From Bacteroidales bacterium (GTDB lineage Bacteria > Bacteroidota > Bacteroidia > Bacteroidales > Bacteroidaceae), in contig JAUNIV010000043.1 of NCBI GenBank assembly GCA_030523385.1, positions 1-11,671 on the forward strand: a stretch of DNA of 11,671 nucleotides, in the 5' to 3' direction. Positions 7,018-11,671 of this stretch are shown here, piece after piece. Position numbers and translations under genes: made by a program. The stretch's first letter is position 1; each line of letters opens with the position of its first letter. The notes below the pieces were generated by a model. That model ran no database searches. It saw nothing but the letters and a program-made list of their open reading frames with translations, and was not told where the DNA came from.

Positions 7018-8181
7018 ATGAAATTGCGAAACCTTTGTATGCTGTGTCTGTGCTCTTTATTCTTTCTTCCCACGCTCCACGCGCAGGAAGAGAAGAAAGA
7101 CACGACCCTCTTGCCGCCACCACCGGTGGCAGAAAGCAACAGAGGAGTAATAAGCACATTGGTCACACTGACCGACGGCATAGCCACCACCGTGCGCCAC
7201 ACAGGGCGGAAGATACGCAAGGTGGGCCGGGAATTCAATGCCATAGATACGAACTACATAGCTCCCAACCTCTACAATCTGGCTTTCATGCTGGAACACA
7301 GCAGCTGGTATGAACACTACCGATTGGGCAGCAAGACAGACAACGGCGAGCAGAGCCTCAACTTCTCTCCCAACCCCAGTTTCAAGTTGGGCGTTTACTT
7401 CGGGTGGCGATGGATATTCTTAGGATATGCTTTCGATGTGCAGGACATTTTCGGAGGTCATAAGAACAAAGCGAAGAAAACCGAATGGGTACTGAACCTG
7501 TATAGCTCCAAATTCGGCGTGGACTTGTATTACCGCAAGACGGGAAGTGACTTCAAGATACGTTCGGCCAATGGATTTGATTTGAACTCTTCCATCAAGA
7601 ACACGGACTTCGACGGACTGCAAAGCAAAATCAAGGGACTGAATGCCTACTGGATATTCAACTACAAGAAGTTTTCTTATCCGGCAGCCTACAGCCAATC
7701 TACCAACCAACTGCGCAATGCAGGTTCGCTGATGGCAGGCTTCTCTTACTCCCAACACAACATTTCCTTCGACTACGACAAGCTGCCCTTCGAGGTAAGG
7801 AACCAGCTGCAAGATGCTCTGCTTTTCAGGAAAGTGAAGTATTCGGACTACAGCATACACGTGGGTTACGGATATAATTGGGTCTTCAAGAAACATTGGC
7901 TGGCCAATCTGTCCCTCCTGCCCGCTATTGCTTACAAGAAATCGAAGATAGACGATGCACCCACGACAGACCACCACTGGATGCAAGACATTAACTTCGA
8001 CCTTATCACCCGTGCAGGCATCGTCTATAACACAAGCAAATATTTTGCCGGAGCTTCCATGGTGATGCACACGTATGACTACCGGCAGAAAGACTTCTCG
8101 CTGACCAACACCTTCGGCATTGTGCGTGTGTATGCAGGATTCAACTTCTGGAAAAAAAAGACGTACCGGAAGGACCGTTAA
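7018..8181 (+). CDS. DUF4421-family envelope protein
   Basis: This 387-residue protein starts with a signal peptide (MKLRNLCMLCLCSLFFLPTL, then HAQ) with probable cleavage after HAQ or HA. I chose ATG 7018 because the in-frame TTG at 6997 only adds seven residues before the signal. The mature part has the DUF4421-like run PNLYNLAFMLEH, SLNFSPNPSFKLGVYFGWRW and KFGVDLYYRKTGSDFKI. Later stretches (SYPAAYSQSTNQLRNAGSLM and VGYGYNWVFKKHWLANLSLL) look like antiparallel outer-membrane strands ending VYAGFNFW. A basic tail KKKTYRKDR follows and is encoded across a run of eight A bases. The family has no assigned function. The gene ends the + strand group and meets the next gene tail to tail, 55 bases away. 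Confidence 0.83.
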   Translation: MKLRNLCMLCLCSLFFLPTLHAQEEKKDTTLLPPPPVAESNRGVISTLVTLTDGIATTVRHTGRKIRKVGREFNAIDTNYIAPNLYNLAFMLEHSSWYEHYRLGSKTDNGEQSLNFSPNPSFKLGVYFGWRWIFLGYAFDVQDIFGGHKNKAKKTEWVLNLYSSKFGVDLYYRKTGSDFKIRSANGFDLNSSIKNTDFDGLQSKIKGLNAYWIFNYKKFSYPAAYSQSTNQLRNAGSLMAGFSYSQHNISFDYDKLPFEVRNQLQDALLFRKVKYSDYSIHVGYGYNWVFKKHWLANLSLLPAIAYKKSKIDDAPTTDHHWMQDINFDLITRAGIVYNTSKYFAGASMVMHTYDYRQKDFSLTNTFGIVRVYAGFNFWKKKTYRKDR

Positions 8182-8236
8182 GGAACCTCCCGATACGCTC
8201 ATGAAAACAAAGATTAGCTATATTAGACTCACAATT

Positions 8237-9823
8237 TTAAAAGCGGGCACCTATTGTCAGCAATAACTGATGGCGTGTATTGTCCACCTTCGTAGCCGGA
8301 AGATAGACGTTGGAACCCGACACTTCCATCATATCGGTAAATGCATAGAAGTTGGATTTATACAAATCACACTTGTACGCAACGTCAGCGTAAATAAGTT
8401 TTCCGCGGTATCCTAATCCCACAGCAAACGTATGCCGGGCTTTCTGATTCTCGTATTCCGTATCGGTACGGGTATCATCGGGTACCAAATATTTATAGAC
8501 ATCATCGCCCTGATTGAACATAGCCGTGCTATAATTATATCCGGCACGCACACTGAAAGCCGGAGAAACTCTTGTCTCCATGCCCAAACGAAGCGTATGC
8601 ACACCCTTCAGATTATAATCTATTTCCTCATTAGACACCACAATGTCACTTCCATCGGGGGTTTTGAACTTAGCCGAAGAATAATCAGAATACTCATATT
8701 CAGCTCCCACGGCCATGATTCCGGACAGGGTAGTTCCCATGCTCACATTAAACTTCCACGGAGTGATGAGCTGATAGTCTGACACATAGTCACGCCCCAT
8801 CGCACCGTAAGTGTCTTGCTCAAACACCTTCTCGCTGTCGATAGCGTTGATAGAAGCAGCCATATAAGCCGAATAAACATCGGTCAGGTTGTACCACGTG
8901 GGAGTATGTACAGCCACACCTATTCTGAAAGGAGAATTTTCGAAGGGTAACACAATGGCACCCAACTTGAAATCAATACCCGTTCCTTCCGTGTGAAACC
9001 AGTTTTCCAACGTATATCCGTCGCTGCTGATGCCCGTATCAAAAGATTCCGAATAAGAAGAATAACGATTATAATTCACATCATACACGCCCAATGTGGC
9101 TCCCACATAAAAACGGTCATGGAAATTGAGGGCTACATTGAAATCATACTGGTTGATGCCTCCTTCCTCATGGCTGTAATAATTATTGGCCAGTCCGTCC
9201 AGTCCTGCCGGAGCACCATTGAACCAATCTACCACTCCCGTACGGCCTGCCATCTTGGCCAAAGTAGATACATTTCTCCAATTTGAATCCGTATAAGGAT
9301 TGGCTGCATCAAGCAAATCGGCGAAATCCTGCTCATCGGTAATGTTGTCAGACAATACGCCTGCTATCTGATAGCTCTGTGAAAAACCATCCAGATTACC
9401 ACCCATCTCAAAAACCCGGTTGAGGTTCTTGCTCTTGTGATAATTGAATCCAAAGTTCACGTAGCGCAGCGGTGTGTGGTTGCCTATCTTGGTGCTATAC
9501 ACAAAGCCCACCTGGTCAAAAGAGCCGCGATACCTGTTATCTTTCATATATGTTTGGTTGAAAGAACTTTCGGCAGATGTATTATTGAAACCAAAGGACA
9601 GAGCCACATCGTTGCTACGATAGATACCGATACCGGCAGGATTGGTGCTCATCACCGATATATCTCCTCCCAAAGCCCCCATGGCACCGCCCATGCCCAC
9701 AAAGCGGGCCGTACCATTGAGTTCACTTCCTGCAAAGCGGGCGGCATCATAGGCTGTCTGTGCATGTAGGCTACCGACAGCCAGCAATGCGCCCCACATT
9801 ATGATAAATTTCAAAGTCTTCAT
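8237..9823 (-). CDS. OmpP1/FadL/TodX-family outer-membrane protein
   Basis: This 528-residue protein has a signal peptide (MKTLKFIIMWGALLAVGSLH, then AQ) and the Bacteroidetes OmpP1/FadL N-terminal signature: GTARFVGMGGAMGALGGD (37-54) and STNPAGIGIYRS with NPAGIG at 61-66. Long barrel-like segments follow and the last residue is Phe (IGARF), the usual barrel-assembly signal. FadL relatives transport hydrophobic compounds; in Bacteroides this group is often loosely labelled hemin receptor, which nothing here proves. It starts 39 bases after the low-complexity protein gene on the same strand, so the two probably share a transcript. No separate -7 box is seen in that gap, which instead holds two copies of TATAACAGG-like sequence. 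Confidence 0.9.
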   Translation of the reverse strand: MKTLKFIIMWGALLAVGSLHAQTAYDAARFAGSELNGTARFVGMGGAMGALGGDISVMSTNPAGIGIYRSNDVALSFGFNNTSAESSFNQTYMKDNRYRGSFDQVGFVYSTKIGNHTPLRYVNFGFNYHKSKNLNRVFEMGGNLDGFSQSYQIAGVLSDNITDEQDFADLLDAANPYTDSNWRNVSTLAKMAGRTGVVDWFNGAPAGLDGLANNYYSHEEGGINQYDFNVALNFHDRFYVGATLGVYDVNYNRYSSYSESFDTGISSDGYTLENWFHTEGTGIDFKLGAIVLPFENSPFRIGVAVHTPTWYNLTDVYSAYMAASINAIDSEKVFEQDTYGAMGRDYVSDYQLITPWKFNVSMGTTLSGIMAVGAEYEYSDYSSAKFKTPDGSDIVVSNEEIDYNLKGVHTLRLGMETRVSPAFSVRAGYNYSTAMFNQGDDVYKYLVPDDTRTDTEYENQKARHTFAVGLGYRGKLIYADVAYKCDLYKSNFYAFTDMMEVSGSNVYLPATKVDNTRHQLLLTIGARF

Positions 9824-9862
9824 ACGTACTGATACATTTCCTGTTATATACCTGTTATTATA

Positions 9863-11203
9863 TTATCTTCTGCGTCCGCCACCTGCGCCTCCACCCGAAG
9901 AGCGGGAAGAACCGCCTCCTGAACTATAACTGCTGCGCGAAGAAGAACTGCTTCCTGTGCTGTAAGAACTGCGGCTGTTGGTCGTCGTGCTTCTATTATA
10001 CGAATTGGTGGTACGGCTCTGCGTGCCTGTTCCCTGATAAGTGCTCCGCGTGCTGCTGGGACGTGAATAAGTGGACGATGAACTCTTTCCGTAGTTATTC
10101 GGACGAGTGTAGCCCGTAGAACTACCTTCTGCGCTCCGGCTCGGACGGGTATATCCCGAAGCCGAACGGATGCTCTGTGTGCGTGTCATGATTCTGCCCG
10201 AATTATCGACAGACGAAGATGTGTTGGGACGCACAGCGTTGGCACCCGATGTGGAGTTCACTACCCTTCCTATCGTGGAAGACGAACGTACATAGCCCGT
10301 GCGGTCGGAACGTCCGCTTGCCGTAGCCGGACGGATGGAAGATGACGTATTTCCTCTTCCTACGGTGCGTCCGGTAGAAATGCCCGAATAGCGTCGCATG
10401 CCTGCCCATCGGTTGTCTCTCACTCCGTTGATGCGGCTGCTTGATATATCATTGCGATAAGAAGGTCTCCATCCGTGACCGCCTCCCCAATGTCCGCCTC
10501 CCCATGCATAGTGGGGGAAATGATGATGATGGTTCCAGGCCCAATAGCCGCCCCAGTAGCCACCCCACCAGCCTAATCCGTACCAACTGTCATAGTACCA
10601 CGGTGAGTGCCATCCCCAATAAGTCCAACTGCTGCCATAAGGATAGTTCCATCGCCAGTCCCACCACAAGCGGTTGGTGTAAGTGGGGAAGATATAGGCA
10701 TACATTCCGTCGTCATACACATTCCAGTCCCACGACGGATAGGCTCCATACACCACATCCCAATAAAGCGGACTGCTCACGGGTATGGCATAACGCGGAT
10801 TGCGGAAACGGATAATACGCATGGCATATTCGTAATCATCCTGCGACCCCTCGAATCCATTCACCCACTCGCCTCTTTCGTTCAACGGTTTTTCCTCGAT
10901 ATACAAGGTATCATTTTCCATTGAGAACCTATTTTCACGTGAAGTATAACGGCGATTATACTCATCAACATCGCGCACGCGGCCTTTCACGTCCTTTATC
11001 ACCACCGGCGGAGCAGAAACAGTCTGCACGGTAGTAGTTTCGGTCTGCACCGGGTTCACCGTTTTCGTCTCCTGCTTCTTCACCTCTTCCTTCTTCTCGG
11101 TTTTCTTCTTGGGGATGAAATAAAGGTCGTCGCCGGCGCTCTGTGCCATTGCCCACAGGGGCAGACACACCATCATAAGCGAAGCTAATACAATCTTTTT
11201 CAT
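9863..11203 (-). CDS. Secreted low-complexity protein, Trp/Tyr/Gly-rich middle and Ser/Arg/Thr-rich tail
   Basis: This 446-residue protein has a signal peptide (MKKIVLASLMMVCLPLWAMA, cleavage near AMA-QS). The frame is open further upstream, but I chose ATG 11203 because the -7 box at 11250-11257 lies inside that extension. Residues 32-60 are Lys/Glu/Thr-rich. A more ordinary part (about 65-140) contains VRDVDEYNRRY and DTLYIEEKPLNERGEW. Residues 148-245 hold about 20 Trp plus many Tyr, Gly and a HHHH at 225-228. From 250 to the end the chain is Ser/Arg/Thr/Gly/Asn-rich with repeated YTRPS, YTRPN and YSRPS units and a GGGRRR end. It should be exported and largely disordered. I recognise no functional family. 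It precedes the OmpP1/FadL-type gene in a likely operon. Confidence 0.86.
   Translation of the reverse strand: MKKIVLASLMMVCLPLWAMAQSAGDDLYFIPKKKTEKKEEVKKQETKTVNPVQTETTTVQTVSAPPVVIKDVKGRVRDVDEYNRRYTSRENRFSMENDTLYIEEKPLNERGEWVNGFEGSQDDYEYAMRIIRFRNPRYAIPVSSPLYWDVVYGAYPSWDWNVYDDGMYAYIFPTYTNRLWWDWRWNYPYGSSWTYWGWHSPWYYDSWYGLGWWGGYWGGYWAWNHHHHFPHYAWGGGHWGGGHGWRPSYRNDISSSRINGVRDNRWAGMRRYSGISTGRTVGRGNTSSSIRPATASGRSDRTGYVRSSSTIGRVVNSTSGANAVRPNTSSSVDNSGRIMTRTQSIRSASGYTRPSRSAEGSSTGYTRPNNYGKSSSSTYSRPSSTRSTYQGTGTQSRTTNSYNRSTTTNSRSSYSTGSSSSSRSSYSSGGGSSRSSGGGAGGGRRR
9866..10456 (-). repeat. Ser/Arg/Thr-rich degenerate repeat tail
   Basis: Residues 250-446 are dominated by Ser, Arg, Thr, Gly and Asn. The clearest repeat unit is (G/T)Y(T/S)RP(S/N), seen three times within about 35 residues, and there are several TGR/SGR and SSS runs. 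Codon choice within the serine runs varies (TCT, TCC, AGC, AGT, TCG), so this is old protein-level repetition, not a recent DNA expansion. Confidence 0.7.
10469..10762 (-). repeat. Trp/Tyr/Gly/His-rich low-complexity segment
   Basis: Codons for residues 148-245 of the secreted protein give about 20 Trp in 98 residues, arranged as units such as WWDWRW, WTYWGWH, WWGGYWGGYWAW and GGGHWGGGHGW. The TGG/GGN-rich coding makes this DNA look repetitive. It is coding and in frame throughout. Confidence 0.8.
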
Positions 11204-11249
11204 ACTCGTTATTGTTTTTATTTGTTGCTGAAATCTTCTTTTCTCGATG

Positions 11250-11257
11250 CAAAGATA
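11250..11257 (-). promoter_or_regulatory. Bacteroidetes-type -7 promoter box (TATCTTTG) for the low-complexity protein gene
   Basis: On the - strand TATCTTTG is a perfect TAnnTTTG match. It would start transcription near 11244, leaving a leader of about 40 A-rich bases before ATG 11203. A TTTTTG at 11273 on is a possible -33 element but its 15-base spacing is shorter than usual. The same eight bases precede the porin at 3005. Confidence 0.65.
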
Positions 11258-11284
11258 ACCAATGGGTGAAAACAAAAATAGAGA

Positions 11285-11315
11285 AAATCCCTATTAGTTG
11301 GTAGGGATTTCCCTA
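11285..11315 (-). repeat. Inverted-repeat cluster of three TAGGGA half-sites (operator or weak terminator)
   Basis: AAATCCCTA (11285-11293) and TAGGGATTT (11302-11310) form a nine-base inverted repeat with an eight-base spacer. TAGGGA at 11302 also pairs with TCCCTA at 11310-11315, giving TAGGGA-TT-TCCCTA. The cluster lies about 44 to 71 bases upstream of the predicted start of transcription at 11244, a position suited to an activator. Read on the - strand, the stem is also followed by a T-rich run, so it could terminate the 57-residue gene's transcript. Confidence 0.5.
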
Positions 11316-11346
11316 TTTGTGCGAGCAGGCAGAAAAACTATCGGCC

Positions 11347-11520
11347 TCAGCCCCGGCTGTTCAGGCTGTTGGAATCGGGATTCATTTTCTTCACCATATC
11401 CTTCACGTCCTGTTTTCCATCGTCTCCGTAGAGTCCCATTTGCTGTCCGGGGAGCGATTGCTTTGCGTTCTGCAAGGTTACATTCTTCGCCTTGCAGCTT
11501 GTTTTCTTTTCATTATCCAT
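11347..11520 (-). CDS. Small soluble protein of 57 residues
   Basis: A - strand frame runs from ATG 11520 to TGA at 11349-11347. The product begins MDNEKKTSCKAKNVTLQNAK and ends MNPDSNSLNSRG. It is hydrophilic, Lys/Asp/Asn-rich, with one Cys (residue 9), a PGQQMGLYGDDGKQD middle and no signal peptide or membrane helix. An in-frame TAG two codons before the ATG excludes a longer form. Codon choice looks natural and the open + strand frames over it give Arg/Ser-rich sequence of shadow type. It starts 19 bases after the stop of the frame coming from the right edge, consistent with an operon. I recognise no family. Confidence 0.62.
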   Translation of the reverse strand: MDNEKKTSCKAKNVTLQNAKQSLPGQQMGLYGDDGKQDVKDMVKKMNPDSNSLNSRG

Positions 11521-11539
11521 ATTGTTCTATAGTTAAAGT

Positions 11540-11671
11540 TTAGGTTTGTACTGATATAACAAGGAGTGTAGGGAAATGGTTCATTGTATAGTTTATTCTT
11601 GCTACCGTTTTCTTGTGCCCCCAATCATCAAATGTCATCGGCATATTATCAAAATCATTTTTCCCCGGTAT
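11540..11671 (-). CDS. Possible C-terminus of a protein entering from the right edge (partial)
   Basis: The - strand frame is open from base 11671 to TAA at 11542-11540, giving 43 residues that include FDNMPMTFDDWGHKKTVARI and end NHFPTLLVISVQT. Amino-acid composition looks like a real protein, and the 57-residue gene starts 19 bases downstream. A 43-codon open stretch can arise by chance, so the call rests mostly on appearance and context. No family is recognised. Confidence 0.4.
   Translation of the reverse strand: MPGKNDFDNMPMTFDDWGHKKTVARINYTMNHFPTLLVISVQT

Noticed and set aside
8182..8236. Bidirectional terminator between the convergent genes
   Set aside because: I could not find a stem longer than about six bases with a T-run on either strand in this 55-base gap.
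9866..10762. CRISPR-like or tandem DNA repeats in the Trp- and Ser-rich region
   Set aside because: There are no evenly spaced identical repeats; the repetition is at protein level, in one continuous frame with varied synonymous codons.
11298..11543. + strand open frames of 71-81 codons near the right end
   Set aside because: Their translations are Arg/Ser/Cys-rich and start within the inverted-repeat cluster; the - strand 57-residue frame has better composition and context.

Overview
The window looks like chromosomal DNA of a Bacteroidales gut bacterium of the Bacteroides/Phocaeicola type. Evidence: most starts lack a Shine-Dalgarno sequence; two perfect TAnnTTTG (-7) boxes of the Bacteroidetes promoter type are present; and the gene families (Porin_10-like barrel, DUF4421, Bacteroidetes OmpP1/FadL group, VorB/KorA-type oxidoreductase in delta-alpha-beta-gamma order) are typical of that order. 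I see no insertion sequence, tRNA, rRNA, CRISPR array or phage gene.

Region 1 (1-2995, + strand). The last codons of an upstream gene are followed by a four-subunit 2-oxoacid:ferredoxin oxidoreductase operon: ferredoxin (delta), alpha, an unlisted 55-residue two-helix membrane protein, TPP-binding beta, and gamma. A strong hairpin plus T-tract closes the operon. Together the subunits would interconvert a 2-oxoacid plus CoA with an acyl-CoA, CO2 and reduced ferredoxin. The 5' end of the alpha gene carries a surprise. The likely ancestral start reads ATG GCA GAA TAA GTG, so codon 4 is a stop and translation must begin at GTG 341 or ATG 350.

Region 2 (3005-8181, + strand). A promoter box lies immediately before the start codon of a 700-residue outer-membrane barrel. 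It is followed at short spacing by an orphan periplasmic solute-binding protein, a Gfo/Idh/MocA NAD(P)-dependent oxidoreductase and a DUF4421 envelope protein. Three of the four products are envelope proteins; an operon is inferred from spacing only.

Region 3 (8237-11203, - strand, convergent with region 2). A secreted, extremely Trp/Tyr/Gly/His-rich and Ser/Arg/Thr-rich low-complexity protein is transcribed first from a clear -7 box. An OmpP1/FadL-type barrel follows 39 bases later.

Region 4 (11204-11671). This holds the promoter and an inverted-repeat cluster of TAGGGA half-sites, a likely 57-residue small protein on the - strand, and an open frame on the - strand running in from the right edge that may be the C-terminus of another gene. 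The best candidates for something undescribed are the low-complexity secreted protein with its barrel partner, the two small unlisted proteins, and the stop codon in the alpha-subunit start region.
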